Shown: positions 16,287 to 26,207, counted from the stretch's first letter. The stretch is 64,000 nucleotides of DNA from an uncultured Clostridia bacterium (GCA_947089425.1 CAMUKG010000001.1:62001-126000), one strand, 5' to 3'. Program-made: numbers and translations. Notes: generated by a model not told the origin, from the sequence alone.

Positions 16287-17438
16287 ATGATAAAGAAAGA
16301 TTTTTTCGCGGCTCTCGACGAGCTCGAAAGAGAAAAACGAATTAAGAAATCCGTATTCATAGAAGCGCTCGAAACGGCGCTCGTGATTGCGTATAAAAAG
16401 CATACGGGAACGAGCAAGGCAATAACCGTGAAGCTCGTGCCCGAGCGCAACACAATTAAAATCATAGCCTATCAAACGGTTGTGGAGCAGGTTGAAGACA
16501 AAGACACTCAAATCAGTCTCGAAGACGCCCGCTTACTCGACCGCAAGTATAAAATCGGCGATATCGTCAAAGAGGAAATTTCTCCGAGCGATTTCGGCAG
16601 AATAGCGGCTCAAACGGCAAAGCAGGTTATTATGCAGAAGTTGCGCGAGGTGGAAGGCGAGCTCGCATACAGCGAACTCAGCCAAAAAGAGGACGAGCTC
16701 GTAACGTGCGTAGTTCGTCGTCTCGAAGGCAAAAACGTGTATGTTGAAATCAACAAACTCGAAGCCGTTCTCATGCCGCAAGACCAAGCGCCAAACGATA
16801 AGTTCGCGGTAGGCGATAAAATCAAAGTTTACGTTAAAAAAATCAAGACGGGACCCAAAGGTCCGCAAATTATCGTTTCTCGCACAGTGTCGGGCTTCGT
16901 GAAAAGATTGTTTGAAATCGAAGTTCCCGAAATTGCGGCGGGTCTCGTAACTATAAAGTCGATTGTGCGCGAAGCAGGCTATCGCACCAAAATGGCAGTT
17001 TACAGCGAAGATAAAGACATCGACGCGGTGGGCGCTTGCGTTGGAAATCGCGGTATGCGCGTAAACGCGATTGTTTCGGAACTCGGCGGCGAGAAAATCG
17101 ATATAATACATTGGTGCCCCGATATTTTGGAATTTATCGCGCGAGCTCTCAGTCCCGCAAAAGTCGTTATGGTGCAGGTAAACGACGAGGAGAAGACCGC
17201 GAAAGCAGTAGTTATGGACGAAATGCTCAGTCTCGCAATAGGCAAAGACGGGCAAAACGCGCGACTTGCGGCGCGTCTCACGGGTTGGAAAATAGACGTT
17301 AAACCGTATTCGTCGCTCATGAAGGAAGATGCCGACGAATCAAGCGAAGAGGAAGAGGCTCCCGCCGCAGAACCCGCTACGGCTCCCGCAGACGCCGAAA
17401 CGGATTTGTTCGATGAGGATTTGGGCGAACTTGAATAA
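16287..17438 (+). CDS. nusA: Transcription termination/antitermination factor NusA
   Basis: NusA binds RNA polymerase and modulates pausing, intrinsic termination and rRNA antitermination. The protein is 383 aa. It has the N-terminal polymerase-binding domain (about residues 1-125), an S1 domain (about 130-200, ELVTCVVRRLEGKNVYVEI), and two KH domains (about 205-345) with GNRGMRVNAIVSELGGEKID and IGKDGQNARLAARLTGW. The C-terminus is a short acidic tail (SSEEEEAPAA to the end) instead of the extra repeats of E. coli. GGAGG lies before the ATG, and the last codons overlap rnpM. Confidence 0.98.
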   Translation: MIKKDFFAALDELEREKRIKKSVFIEALETALVIAYKKHTGTSKAITVKLVPERNTIKIIAYQTVVEQVEDKDTQISLEDARLLDRKYKIGDIVKEEISPSDFGRIAAQTAKQVIMQKLREVEGELAYSELSQKEDELVTCVVRRLEGKNVYVEINKLEAVLMPQDQAPNDKFAVGDKIKVYVKKIKTGPKGPQIIVSRTVSGFVKRLFEIEVPEIAAGLVTIKSIVREAGYRTKMAVYSEDKDIDAVGACVGNRGMRVNAIVSELGGEKIDIIHWCPDILEFIARALSPAKVVMVQVNDEEKTAKAVVMDEMLSLAIGKDGQNARLAARLTGWKIDVKPYSSLMKEDADESSEEEEAPAAEPATAPADAETDLFDEDLGELE

Positions 17439-17709
17439 CAATTCCCAACAAAAAAAAGTCCCTCAAAGAATGTGCGTGGCGTGCAGGCAAATGTTCGACA
17501 GGCGCGAACTTTTGAGAATTGTGAAGTCGCCCGACGGAGTTGTGTCGGTAGATGTCATCGGCAAAAAGAACGGACGAGGCGCTTATGTATGTTCTAACCC
17601 GAAATGCGTCGAAAAGTGCGCGAAAGGAATTCTCGGCAAGCATTTGGGTTCCGAAATTCCGCAGCAAATATACGAGGAGATACGTTCGACTTACGGTGAT
17701 AAGAGATAA
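17431..17709 (+). CDS. rnpM: RNase P modulator RnpM (YlxR family)
   Basis: This is a small basic RNA-binding protein (92 aa) of the YlxR family, members of which are reported to modulate RNase P. The family core is visible: VPQRMCVACRQMFDRRELLRIV (in two parts, about residues 9-30), then GKKNGRGAYVCSNPKCVEKC with four cysteines in total that may bind metal. The start is a choice between ATG 17413 and TTG 17431. The latter has GAGGA at a workable distance and overlaps the nusA stop. It has the usual position between nusA and ylxQ. Confidence 0.88.
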   Translation: MNNNSQQKKVPQRMCVACRQMFDRRELLRIVKSPDGVVSVDVIGKKNGRGAYVCSNPKCVEKCAKGILGKHLGSEIPQQIYEEIRSTYGDKR

Positions 17710-18019
17710 AGTTGAATCGTTAATAGGCTTTGCCGTGAAAGCGGGAAAAGTCGTATACGGCGCCGACACGTTGGAATCGTATAAAAAACGTTATCACATA
17801 ATATTTTTGTGCAATACGGCAACCGAAAACACAAAAAAGAAAGTAATTGCGGTTGCCGAAAAAAAACACGTGCCCGTAGTGCTATCCGAAAACGTTTTGG
17901 AAAACACCGTAGGCAGAAAAAACTGTAAGGTGGTTGCCGTGCTCGATAAGCAAATGTCAGAAGCTATGCTCGCTCGGCTCGGCGAAAACTACCGTTTAAT
18001 AGGCTCGGAGGTAAGGTAA
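17696..18019 (+). CDS. ylxQ: L7Ae-family RNA-binding protein (YlxQ)
   Basis: This 107-aa protein is of the L7Ae/L30e/S12e fold, whose members bind kink-turn RNA. Seen: IGFAVKAGKVVYGADTLE (about residues 9-26), an IIFLCNTATENTKKK strand-helix, and VPVVLS leading to the Gly-rich C-terminal half. It starts with GTG 14 bases before the end of rnpM and is the only in-frame start that gives a normal N-terminus. The next gene, infB, begins one base after its stop. Its exact RNA target is unknown. Confidence 0.88.
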   Translation: MIRDKVESLIGFAVKAGKVVYGADTLESYKKRYHIIFLCNTATENTKKKVIAVAEKKHVPVVLSENVLENTVGRKNCKVVAVLDKQMSEAMLARLGENYRLIGSEVR

Positions 18020-20545
18020 TTGACAAATACAGTCAAAAGTGCGGAAACCGAAAAAGAGGAAAGCAAATTCGGCAATATCAAAAGGCTTAACGCTTTGAAA
18101 ACACAAGGCGAGCTTTCGGCACTGCTCGGCAACATTAAAGATACGCGCAAAAAGCTCGACGGCATTTTGTACGCTTTTAAGGAACGCGAACGTTTAATCG
18201 AGAAGCTTAAAAAAGAAGAGCTGCAAAAAAAAGCGGAAGCCGCCGCGCCCGTAAAACAGCCGTTGCCGCTTCCGCCCAAAGAAGAGGAACCTCTTGCTCC
18301 GTCTAAAACGGAACAGGCGCCGGTTGCGGAAGAGAAAAAAGAAGAGGTTAAAGTAGAAGAACCCGCGCCCGTAGTAAAGCCTGCGGAACCCGTTATTCGC
18401 ACCCGTCAGTTCGACGCTACCCCGAGCTATATTCGCGGCGTTATGAAACCGGTTCCGCCGCGTCCGCCTCAAAGCATCGCGCGCCCTGCGGGAAATCGCG
18501 GCACGCAATCTCCGCGCACGGGAACTCCGCGTCCTCAAACGGGAGGCGCAAAGCGACCGCTTTTGCCGCGCGCCGATATGGCTCCGCCCCCGTCTATTAC
18601 CAACGCCCGCAAACCGTTTGACAATAAGAAAAAAGAATATTCGAAACAGGGCGACGATAAGAAGGGCATGAATAAGCGTACCCTTATACGCAAAGGGTTT
18701 ATTCAGGAAGATTTCGACGAAGAGCGCATGGGAACGCGCAAGCTTAAAAATCGCAAACAAAAAGAGCAACACGTTTTCGTTCCCACAAAAATAGAAAAAG
18801 CTGTTATAACGACCGAGAATCTTACGGTTAAAATTCTCAGCGAAAAAATAGGTAAACCTGCTAACGAAATCATTAAGAAGCTCATGGAGCTCGACATAAT
18901 GACTTCGATTAACGACGTTATCGATTTCCCCACAATGGAACTTGTGGCAAACGAACTCGGAGTGGAACTCGAACTCAAACTCGAACAAACCAAAGAGGAA
19001 CAGCTCGAAGCGGTTCACGACGAAATTGACAACGAGCAAGACCTTGTAAAGCGTCCGCCAATAATCACGGTAATGGGACACGTCGACCATGGCAAAACCT
19101 CGCTTTTGGACGCCATTCGCAAAACGGCTGTCGCGTCGGGCGAAGCGGGCGGCATTACTCAGCATATAGGCGCTTATTCGGTGGTGTGCAAAGGTGAAAA
19201 AATAACGTTTTTGGATACGCCGGGACATGAAGCTTTCACCGAAATGCGCGCGCGCGGCGCTAAGGTTACCGATATGGCTATTTTGGTCGTCGCCGCCGAC
19301 GACGGCATTATGCCGCAAACGGTGGAAGCTATCAATCATGCCGCAGCGGCTAAGGTGCCCGTAATCGTTGCAATAAACAAAATCGACAAACCGGGAGCGA
19401 ATCCCGAAAAAGTTAAGCAGTCGCTCACCGAATACGGACTCGTTGCCGACGAGTGGGGCGGCGACACAATGATGGTGCCTATTTCCGCTAAAACGGGCGA
19501 AGGCATTGAAAAGTTGCTCGAAACGGTATTGTTCTTGGCTGAATACAACAATTACAGAGCGAACCCCAACCGTAGCGCGAAAGCGGCTATTATCGAGGCT
19601 AAGCTCGATAAAGGCAAAGGTCCTATCGCAAACGTTATTGTACAAAACGGAACGCTCAGAGTTGGAGATTATATAGTTTCGGGTTGCATGAGCGGAAGAG
19701 TTCGCGCTATGGCTGACGACAAAGGGCGTGCCGTGAAAGAAGCGGGGCCGAGCACTCCCGTATCCATTCTCGGATTTTCCGAAGTTCCGAATGCGGGCGA
19801 AAATATGTTCGTGGTGTCCGACGAAAAAATGGCGCGTCAGGTCGTTGCCGAGCGCGTTGCTAAAATCAAAAACGAACAAGCGAATCAAGGCACTAAGGTT
19901 ACTTGGGACGACATGCTCAACAAAATCAGCGAGAGCGAGAAAAAGGAACTCAACGTTATTATTAAGGCGGACGTTCAAGGCTCCGTCGAGGCAATACGCG
20001 GCTCGCTGTTAAAACTTGCCAATGAAGAAGTGAAGCTCACGGTAGTTCACGGCGGCGTGGGAACAATCAATCATTCCGACCTTATGCTTGCCGAAGTGTC
20101 GAAAGCGATTATTATAGGCTTTAACGTTCGCCCCGACAACGAGTCGAAAGCTATGGCTGAACGAAACGGCATAGATATTAGGCTTTATCACGTTATTTAC
20201 GAATGTATCGACGACATCGAACGCGCAGTTCTCGGACTCGGAGAGCCCAAATATAACGAAGTTATTTTGGGCAGAGCTCAGGTTCGCAACGTGTTTAAGA
20301 TTACGGGCGTGGGCGCAATCGCGGGTTCGTATGTGCTGTCGGGCAAAATCGTGCGCGGAAGCAAGGTTCGCGTGTATCGCGATGGCGAAGTCGTTTGCGA
20401 AGGCACAATTACCACACTTAAACGCTTTAAAGAGGACGTCAAAGAAGTGGGCATAGAGCACGAGTGCGGCATAAATATAGACGCTTACACCGATATTCGC
20501 GAAAACGACGAAATCGAAGCATACAATTTGGAAGCGGTAAAATAA
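18020..20545 (+). CDS. infB: Translation initiation factor IF-2
   Basis: IF-2 is the GTPase that places initiator tRNA on the 30S subunit and promotes subunit joining. The protein is 841 aa. Residues 1-200 are low-complexity, rich in Lys/Glu then Pro/Arg. An IF2_N domain with a [16 protein letters not shown] helix lies near 265-320. The G domain shows GHVDHGKTS (about 354-362), [18 protein letters not shown] (about 399-406), NKID and SAKTG. Domains II-IV follow to YNLEAVK. TTG start with GGAGGTAAGG immediately upstream. Confidence 0.98.
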   Translation: MTNTVKSAETEKEESKFGNIKRLNALKTQGELSALLGNIKDTRKKLDGILYAFKERERLIEKLKKEELQKKAEAAAPVKQPLPLPPKEEEPLAPSKTEQAPVAEEKKEEVKVEEPAPVVKPAEPVIRTRQFDATPSYIRGVMKPVPPRPPQSIARPAGNRGTQSPRTGTPRPQTGGAKRPLLPRADMAPPPSITNARKPFDNKKKEYSKQGDDKKGMNKRTLIRKGFIQEDFDEERMGTRKLKNRKQKEQHVFVPTKIEKAVITTENLTVKILSEKIGKPANEIIKKLMELDIMTSINDVIDFPTMELVANELGVELELKLEQTKEEQLEAVHDEIDNEQDLVKRPPIITVMGHVDHGKTSLLDAIRKTAVASGEAGGITQHIGAYSVVCKGEKITFLDTPGHEAFTEMRARGAKVTDMAILVVAADDGIMPQTVEAINHAAAAKVPVIVAINKIDKPGANPEKVKQSLTEYGLVADEWGGDTMMVPISAKTGEGIEKLLETVLFLAEYNNYRANPNRSAKAAIIEAKLDKGKGPIANVIVQNGTLRVGDYIVSGCMSGRVRAMADDKGRAVKEAGPSTPVSILGFSEVPNAGENMFVVSDEKMARQVVAERVAKIKNEQANQGTKVTWDDMLNKISESEKKELNVIIKADVQGSVEAIRGSLLKLANEEVKLTVVHGGVGTINHSDLMLAEVSKAIIIGFNVRPDNESKAMAERNGIDIRLYHVIYECIDDIERAVLGLGEPKYNEVILGRAQVRNVFKITGVGAIAGSYVLSGKIVRGSKVRVYRDGEVVCEGTITTLKRFKEDVKEVGIEHECGINIDAYTDIRENDEIEAYNLEAVK

Positions 20546-20552
20546 TAAGAAT

Positions 20553-20906
20553 ATGAGTTACAGAGCTGAAAGAATAAACAGCGAAATGCGCAGAACGCTT
20601 TCGCAAATAATATCCAAACTTAAAGACCCGCGCATATCTTCTATGGTGAGCGTTTCATCGGTAAACGTTGCAAAAGACTTGAAAACGGCAAAAGTCAGCG
20701 TCGAGCTGTTCGGCGACAACGAGCACAAGCAAGAAACTTTTGAAACGCTTTGCCGTAGTGCAGGATTTATCCGCAAAGAGCTTTCGAAAGAATTTCACGA
20801 TTTGAGAACTATTCCCGAGCTCACGTTTACTATGGACAATTCGTTGGAGTACAGCGCTCAAATCGATAAGATTTTAGAGGAAATCAAGAAGAATGACGGT
20901 AATTGA
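20553..20906 (+). CDS. rbfA: Ribosome-binding factor A
   Basis: RbfA is a 30S maturation and cold-adaptation factor with a KH-like fold. The protein is 117 aa. It has the family N-terminus RAERINSEMRRTLSQII, the LKDPRI motif (about residues 23-28), SVSSVNVAKDLKTAKVSVELFG, and the RKELSKEFHDLRTIPELTF segment (about 75-93). It ends inside the start of the next gene, a 14-base overlap. The conserved order infB-rbfA-nrnA-truB-ribF holds here. Confidence 0.96.
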   Translation: MSYRAERINSEMRRTLSQIISKLKDPRISSMVSVSSVNVAKDLKTAKVSVELFGDNEHKQETFETLCRSAGFIRKELSKEFHDLRTIPELTFTMDNSLEYSAQIDKILEEIKKNDGN

Positions 20907-21834
20907 GAGTATTGAAAATGCGCGTAGCGTTTTAATAATCGGTCACCAAAGGCCCGACGGCGATTGTATCGGCGCCGGGCTTGCTCTTAAAAGAGTGTGC
21001 GAAAATCATTTAAAGTCGTGCGATTTTATTTTCGATTCGCCCGCGCCCGCTCACTTTTCTTTTTTACCCGAATACGGCGTTTTGAATAAACAAGTTTGCA
21101 AAGAGTATGACCTCGTTATTTGCGTGGATTGCGCCGACAATATGCGTGTGGGAAAATATTCGGGCTATTTGCAAAAAGCTGCTCATTCATATAATATAGA
21201 CCATCATAAAACGAACAATCGTTTTGCCGAGACTAATATCGTTAAAGCCGAAGCATGCAGTACTTGCGAAGTGCTATTCGATATTTTGGAGCCGCTCGGC
21301 GAAATCGACGATTCCGTAGCTTATTATTTGTTTGTGGGGCTTTCGACCGACACAGGACATTTTATGCACAGCAACACAAATTCCCGAGTGTTTGGAATCG
21401 CGTCGGCATTGAGCTCTCACAATATCGACACGCATAAAATTGCAAGCAATATTTATAAAAATATAACTTACGGTAAAGCGAAGCTTATAGCGAAAGCGAT
21501 TGAATCGATGCGCTTTTTTGCCGACGGAAAAATATGCGTAATCAGCATTCGTCTTTCCGATTTGGAAGAATGCGGTTGCGTGCTTGCCGACACCGAAGGG
21601 CTTATTGACTACGGAATGATGCTCGGCACTGTGGAAGTCGCGATTTGCATTACGGAGCAAAACACTCCGCAGTTTAAAGTGAGTTATCGCTCTAAGGGGC
21701 TCGACGTGGCTGCCGCCGCAGGAGTTTTCGGCGGAGGCGGGCATAAGCTTGCGGCGGGTTGCGGCGTGAGCGGTTATTACGAGGACGTCGTGCGGAAAGT
21801 AGTGAAATCCGTTACCGACGGAATGCCGCTGTGA
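20893..21834 (+). CDS. nrnA: DHH-family nanoRNase/pAp phosphatase (NrnA-like)
   Basis: This is a phosphoesterase of the DHH/DHHA1 family that degrades nanoRNA and 3'-phosphoadenosine 5'-phosphate. The protein is 313 aa. Metal-binding motifs are in place: GHQRPDGDCIGAGLAL (about residues 17-32), VDCADNMRVG (about 80-89) and the name-giving DHHKTN (about 104-109). The C-terminal DHHA1 domain ends in GGGHKLAAGCG. It overlaps rbfA by 14 bases and truB by 4, so translation is coupled through the whole stretch. Confidence 0.92.
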   Translation: MTVIESIENARSVLIIGHQRPDGDCIGAGLALKRVCENHLKSCDFIFDSPAPAHFSFLPEYGVLNKQVCKEYDLVICVDCADNMRVGKYSGYLQKAAHSYNIDHHKTNNRFAETNIVKAEACSTCEVLFDILEPLGEIDDSVAYYLFVGLSTDTGHFMHSNTNSRVFGIASALSSHNIDTHKIASNIYKNITYGKAKLIAKAIESMRFFADGKICVISIRLSDLEECGCVLADTEGLIDYGMMLGTVEVAICITEQNTPQFKVSYRSKGLDVAAAAGVFGGGGHKLAAGCGVSGYYEDVVRKVVKSVTDGMPL

Positions 21835-22685
21835 AAGGCGTTCTTAACCTCTACAAGCCTAAGGGAATAACGAGCAGCGATGCCGTTGTTGCTTGCAGAA
21901 AAATTTTGGGAACTAAAGCAATAGGGCACATGGGCACTCTCGACCCTGCGGGCGAAGGCGTTTTGCTTATAGGAGTGGGCAAAGCTACGCGACTTTTCGA
22001 GTACTATTTAAAAAAAGACAAGGAATATGAGGCCGAATTTTGCTTTGGTTATGCCACCGATACTTTGGACGGCGACGGAGCCGTTTGCGAAACCACTCAA
22101 ACAATTCCGTCGAAAGAAGATATGATTTCCGTGTTGCCCGAATTTGTCGGGAAACAAATGCAAATTCCGCCGCAATACAGCGCTAAGAGTATAGGCGGCG
22201 TACGAGCCTATAAACTCGCTCGCAACGGAGTTGTTGCCGACTTGAAAGCTTGCGAAGTGGAAATACATAATATCGAGCTTGTTAGGCAAACGGCGGAAAA
22301 TACATATTTGATGCGAATACGATGCTCGGCGGGCACTTATATTCGAAGCGTGTGCCGCGATATAGCCAAGCGTTTGAATTCGTGCGCTACAATGGTTTCG
22401 ATTAAGCGAACCAAGTGCGGAAGATTTTCGGCGGAGAATTCCGTCAGCTTCAAAGAGCTCGAAAAATCGAAAGAGAGTGCTCTTGTTTCTGTAGAAACAG
22501 CTCTCGAAGATTTGCCTAATGTGACGCTATCCGACGAATTTTATACGCCTCTTTGTAACGGAATTAAAATCAAAGCGTCGCGCGAAGAAAAAGGCTGTTA
22601 TGCGTTGTATTGCAAAAACGAGTTGTTCGGAATAGCCGAGAACATAGACGGAAACGTGAAAATCAAAACATATTTGAGAGACTGA
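21831..22685 (+). CDS. truB: tRNA pseudouridine(55) synthase
   Basis: This enzyme makes pseudouridine 55 in the T loop of tRNAs. The protein is 284 aa from GTG 21831. It has the TruB signature GHMGTLDPAGEGVL with the catalytic Asp (about residues 37-50), the YKPKGITSSDAV start, and IRCSAGTYIRSVCRDI (about 162-177). The GTG overlaps the nrnA stop and follows ACGGA; a longer in-frame extension to 21759 would add 24 unrelated residues and is not supported. ribF follows after one base. Confidence 0.96.
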   Translation: MKGVLNLYKPKGITSSDAVVACRKILGTKAIGHMGTLDPAGEGVLLIGVGKATRLFEYYLKKDKEYEAEFCFGYATDTLDGDGAVCETTQTIPSKEDMISVLPEFVGKQMQIPPQYSAKSIGGVRAYKLARNGVVADLKACEVEIHNIELVRQTAENTYLMRIRCSAGTYIRSVCRDIAKRLNSCATMVSIKRTKCGRFSAENSVSFKELEKSKESALVSVETALEDLPNVTLSDEFYTPLCNGIKIKASREEKGCYALYCKNELFGIAENIDGNVKIKTYLRD

Positions 22686-22686
22686 T

Positions 22687-23577
22687 ATGGAAGTGCTCAC
22701 TTTTAACACAAAATACGATTTGCCCGTGTGCTTGGCGCTCGGTTTTTTCGATTGCGTGCATAAAGGGCATTCCGCGTTAATAGAAAGCACTAAGACGCTT
22801 GCGAAAGAATACGAGGCGCGAGCTTGCGTTATGACGTTTTCCGACAATCCTTATCCGTTTCTTTCAAAAGGCGAAAAACTCATTTTTACGTTTGACGAGC
22901 GATTAAAGCTTTTCGAAAGAGCGGGCGTTGAAATCGTTTTCGCCGTTCCGTTTACGAAAGAGCTCATGCAAACCTCTAAAAACGATTTTTTGGAGTTTAT
23001 AGTTTCTCGGTTGAACGTTAAAGGCATAGTGTGCGGTTACGATTATAAATTCGGAAAGGGAGCGGAAGGCGACACCGAATATTTGTCGCGGTTTTGCTCC
23101 GCTCGCGCTATTGCATGCAAAGTAGTGCCGCCCGTCTTACATAACGGCGAACGCGTTTCGAGCACTTTGATAAAATCGAAGTTACGCGAAGGAGATGCGG
23201 AAACAGCCGCGAAGCTGCTTGGGCACGGCTATTTTATTGAGGGCGAAGTTTGTCATGGGCGAGGAGTGGGCAGAATGTTTGATTTTCCCACCGCAAACCT
23301 CGATTACGGCTCGGACAAACTTTTACCCAAAGACGGAGTATATGCCACCGTAAGCGTAGTGAACGGAATAGAATACAAATCGGTTACTAACATAGGGAAT
23401 AAACCTACGTTCGGCGAATACGACGTAACGGTGGAAACAATGTTGTCCGAATTTTGCGGCGACCTGTACGGGAAGCGAATGCGCGTCGAGTTTGTGCGAA
23501 GATTACGCGATATAAAAAAATTCGCAACTCCGCAAGAGCTGAAAAAACAAATATACTTAGACGCAAGTTGGAGGTAA
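22687..23577 (+). CDS. ribF: Bifunctional riboflavin kinase/FAD synthetase
   Basis: RibF makes FMN and then FAD from riboflavin. The protein is 296 aa with two domains. The N-terminal nucleotidyltransferase has LGFFDCVHKGH (about residues 18-28, HxGH-type) and the STLIKSKLREGD segment (about 158-169). The C-terminal flavokinase has GRMFDFPTANLD (about 197-208) and a TVETMLSEFCGDLYGKRMRVEF run in pieces. Adjacency to truB is conserved across bacteria. FAD users nearby include the YhiN-like flavoprotein at 55167. Confidence 0.97.
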   Translation: MEVLTFNTKYDLPVCLALGFFDCVHKGHSALIESTKTLAKEYEARACVMTFSDNPYPFLSKGEKLIFTFDERLKLFERAGVEIVFAVPFTKELMQTSKNDFLEFIVSRLNVKGIVCGYDYKFGKGAEGDTEYLSRFCSARAIACKVVPPVLHNGERVSSTLIKSKLREGDAETAAKLLGHGYFIEGEVCHGRGVGRMFDFPTANLDYGSDKLLPKDGVYATVSVVNGIEYKSVTNIGNKPTFGEYDVTVETMLSEFCGDLYGKRMRVEFVRRLRDIKKFATPQELKKQIYLDASWR

Positions 23578-23584
23578 TTAAATT

Positions 23585-24439
23585 ATGTTAAGGATAGGCC
23601 CTTCGGGAAATTCCAATTCATTTTACGAATCGGGGCACAAACATACCTATGAAGAAGCCGCTTGGCTGAACTCGCTCGGACTTAACGCTTTCGAATATTC
23701 TTTCGGGCGCGGCGTTAAAATAGGCGATGCCGCCGCCGCAAAAATCAAAGAAGAATTTGAAAAATATAAAATCGAAATAAGCGCTCATGCGCCGTACTAC
23801 ACTAATTTTGCGAACCCCTCGCAATCTATGATTGAAAAGTCGGTGGGGTATATCCTCGATTCGATAGTAGCTGTGAAAAAAATGGGCGGCGTTCGCGTCG
23901 TATTTCATCCCGCGAGTTGCGGTGAATTCGAGCGCGCCGACGCTGTTAGTCTTGCAAAGAAAAATATTGAATATCTTATGCAATGCGTTCACGCCGCTTT
24001 CGATTCGCAATTTAACGATTATATCATTTGTCCCGAAACTATGGGAAAAATGAGACAAATAGGACGAGTTGAAGAAATTATCGATTTTTGCAAAGTCGAT
24101 TCGCGGTTGTATCCTTGTTATGATTTCGGTCATATCAATTCTTATTCGCAAGGCTCTCTTAAAACGAAAGACGACTACAAAAGAATTATAGAGCTTACGG
24201 CAAAAGAACTAGGCGACGAAAAAACGAAAAACATGCACATTCACTTTTCGAAAATACAGTACGGCGCAAGCGGTGAAATCAGACATTTGACTTTTGCGGA
24301 CAATATATACGGTCCCGACTACGAACCGCTTGCGAATTTGATAGACGAATACCGTCTCACTCCGTATATCGTGTGCGAATCGGACGGGACAATGAGCGAC
24401 GACGCGCTAATTATGAAAAACTTTCATAAAAACGATTGA
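23585..24439 (+). CDS. Endonuclease IV-like TIM-barrel protein
   Basis: This 284-aa xylose-isomerase-fold protein resembles endonuclease IV, the three-zinc AP endonuclease. Metal-ligand contexts are recognisable in order: ISAHAPYY (about residue 68), VFHPAS (about 109), CPETMGK (about 145), YDFGHIN (about 179-182), HIHFSK (about 217) and CESDG (about 262). The N-terminus differs from classical Nfo: the GAHVS strand is replaced by RIGPSGNSN. It may therefore be a separate subfamily rather than the housekeeping enzyme. GGAGG lies ten bases upstream. The gene ends inside the -35 of the next promoter. Confidence 0.78.
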   Translation: MLRIGPSGNSNSFYESGHKHTYEEAAWLNSLGLNAFEYSFGRGVKIGDAAAAKIKEEFEKYKIEISAHAPYYTNFANPSQSMIEKSVGYILDSIVAVKKMGGVRVVFHPASCGEFERADAVSLAKKNIEYLMQCVHAAFDSQFNDYIICPETMGKMRQIGRVEEIIDFCKVDSRLYPCYDFGHINSYSQGSLKTKDDYKRIIELTAKELGDEKTKNMHIHFSKIQYGASGEIRHLTFADNIYGPDYEPLANLIDEYRLTPYIVCESDGTMSDDALIMKNFHKND

Positions 24440-24465
24440 ACATTCGGTAGGTTATATGGTATAAT
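24436..24465 (+). promoter_or_regulatory. Vegetative promoter for the M24 peptidase-efp unit
   Basis: The -35 is TTGAAC (24436-24441) and the -10 is TATAAT (24460-24465), with an 18-base spacer. The -35 overlaps the stop codon of the preceding gene. The predicted start near 24472 leaves a leader of about 48 bases before the ATG at 24520. Confidence 0.75.
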
Positions 24466-24519
24466 ATATTTGAAAGATTCGAAATAAGAGTTCGAAGCTT
24501 TACTAAAACGGAGGAAACA

Positions 24520-25554
24520 ATGTTTGACAACAGCATAGACGCTTATTTGGTGCAGTCGCCCGCAAACAGACGGTATTTTACGGGTATAGACACGTCGGCG
24601 GGTACGGCGCTCATAACGGCAACCGAAAAACTGTTTTTCACCGATTTCAGGTATGAAAATTATGCGCGCAATTCGTTGCCCGATTTCACCGTAATCATAG
24701 TGAAGCCGTCGGAATTTTATTCTGCGCTTGTGCGCGAGTTGAAACGTCTCGACGCTCGCATTTTGGGTTATGAAGAACTTTTCGTAACCGTAAGCGAATA
24801 CAAACGAATGGAAACCGAGCTTGCCGAGTTCAAATTCGAACCCGCGAGCAAAATTCTTGCCGATAAGCGAATAGTCAAAACGCAAGACGAAATCGACAAA
24901 ATAGAAAATTCGCAAAGAATAGCGGAGCGGGCGCTCGCGAAAATCGTGCCCATGATAAAACCGGGCGTAACCGAGCGGGAAGTTTCCGCAGAGCTCATGT
25001 TTGAAATGATTAGGTCGGGAGCCGATTCGCTCGCGTTCGATAATATTGTGTCTTTCGGCGAAAATTCGGCTAATCCTCATCATCATCCGTCCGATAAAAA
25101 GCTTGAAAAAAACGAATTGATTTTAATCGATTTCGGAGCTAAGGCGAACGGTTATTGTTCGGATATGACGCGCACGTTCACGCTCGGAAGTCCTAGCGAC
25201 GAATTGAAAGCGATTCACGGAATCGTTTTGGAAGCCCAGTCATACGCTTTAAAACATCTGAAAGCGGGAATGACGGGAATGGAAGCCGATTCGCTTGCCC
25301 GCGAATACATAAGGGCAAACGGCTACGGCAAGGAATTCGGTCATTCGCTCGGTCACGGTGTGGGTATAGAAATTCACGAGAGCCCCAACCTGTCGGAAAA
25401 GAGCGAAATAGTGTTGTCGCCCGGTATGGTGGTTACTGTGGAACCCGGAATTTATATCAACGGGTTGGGCGGCGTTCGTATAGAAGATTTGGTTGTCGTT
25501 CGCGAAGACGACGTCCTTAACTTAACAAACTTTAATAAGAATTTATATTTATAG
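24520..25554 (+). CDS. M24 family metallopeptidase (Xaa-Pro aminopeptidase type)
   Basis: This is a cytoplasmic two-metal aminopeptidase of the pita-bread fold. The protein is 344 aa, with a creatinase-type N-terminal domain (about residues 1-120) and a catalytic domain. The five metal ligands are seen in IDFGAKANGYCSDMTRTF (two Asp), FGHSLGHGVG (His), VEPGIYI (Glu) and GVRIEDLVVV (Glu). It is immediately followed by efp, a pairing widespread in Firmicutes. Substrates are probably peptides with proline in second position. GGAGG precedes the ATG. Confidence 0.93.
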   Translation: MFDNSIDAYLVQSPANRRYFTGIDTSAGTALITATEKLFFTDFRYENYARNSLPDFTVIIVKPSEFYSALVRELKRLDARILGYEELFVTVSEYKRMETELAEFKFEPASKILADKRIVKTQDEIDKIENSQRIAERALAKIVPMIKPGVTEREVSAELMFEMIRSGADSLAFDNIVSFGENSANPHHHPSDKKLEKNELILIDFGAKANGYCSDMTRTFTLGSPSDELKAIHGIVLEAQSYALKHLKAGMTGMEADSLAREYIRANGYGKEFGHSLGHGVGIEIHESPNLSEKSEIVLSPGMVVTVEPGIYINGLGGVRIEDLVVVREDDVLNLTNFNKNLYL

Positions 25555-25563
25555 GAGGAACTA

Positions 25564-26124
25564 ATGGTTTCAGCAGGTGATTTCAGAAAAGGCGTGACGG
25601 TGGAAATAGACGGCAAAGTGTATGTTATAGTAGACTTTCAGCACGTTAAACCGGGCAAAGGTGCGGCGTTCGTTCGCGCAAAAATCAAAAACGTGGTGAC
25701 GGGACAAGTTTTGGAACAGACTTTTAACCCGTCGGATAAGTACGAAAACGCGCATATAGAGCGTAAGGAAATGCAATATTCCTACAATGCGGACGGGCTA
25801 TATTATTTTATGGATATGGAAACCTACGATATGTTGCCGCTCAACTACGAAATTGTTGCGGATGCGCTCAGATTCGTTAAAGAAGAAATGTGCGTAACCG
25901 TGCAGTCTTATAAGGGAGTTCCTTTTTCGGTGGAGCCTCCTAACTTTGTTGAGCTTGAAATTGCCGAAACCGAACCCGGCATTCAAGGCGACACCTCGAA
26001 AGCGGGCAACAAACCCGCAAAACTCGAAACGGGCTACAATATTCAAGTTCCGCTCTTTATCAATCAAGGAGAGAAAATTCGTGTTGATACCCGTACGGGC
26101 ACATATATGGAACGCGTAAAATAA
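25564..26124 (+). CDS. efp: Elongation factor P
   Basis: EF-P relieves ribosome stalling at consecutive prolines. The protein is 186 aa, the normal length. It has the three-barrel layout; domain I carries the exposed loop [16 protein letters not shown] (about residues 29-44), where the lysine at the loop tip is the position modified in many bacteria. The C-terminal domain has the signature region [25 protein letters not shown] in pieces (about 155-180). AGGAGG lies before the ATG. A strong terminator follows. Confidence 0.97.
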   Translation: MVSAGDFRKGVTVEIDGKVYVIVDFQHVKPGKGAAFVRAKIKNVVTGQVLEQTFNPSDKYENAHIERKEMQYSYNADGLYYFMDMETYDMLPLNYEIVADALRFVKEEMCVTVQSYKGVPFSVEPPNFVELEIAETEPGIQGDTSKAGNKPAKLETGYNIQVPLFINQGEKIRVDTRTGTYMERVK

Positions 26125-26164
26125 GCGTTTTGTTGTGAATTTAACATAATATAAAATTTTTTGG

Positions 26165-26197
26165 CAACCGTGCGAAATTCCGCGCGGTTGTTTTTTT
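26165..26197 (+). terminator. Rho-independent terminator after efp
   Basis: CAACCGTGCG (26165-26174) pairs with CGCGCGGTTG (26181-26190), with one G-T wobble, around a 6-base loop. Seven T residues follow. It separates the efp unit from the spoIIIA operon. Confidence 0.93.
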
Positions 26198-26207
26198 CAA
26201 TGCGCGG

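Noticed and set aside
18194..19978. 594-codon open frame on the - strand across infB
   Set aside because: It is antisense to the conserved IF-2 gene. Its translation is rich in Arg, Phe, His and Asn with no domain, and it arises from the codon bias of the + strand gene. The same holds for long minus-strand frames over nusA, tsf and spoIIIAE.
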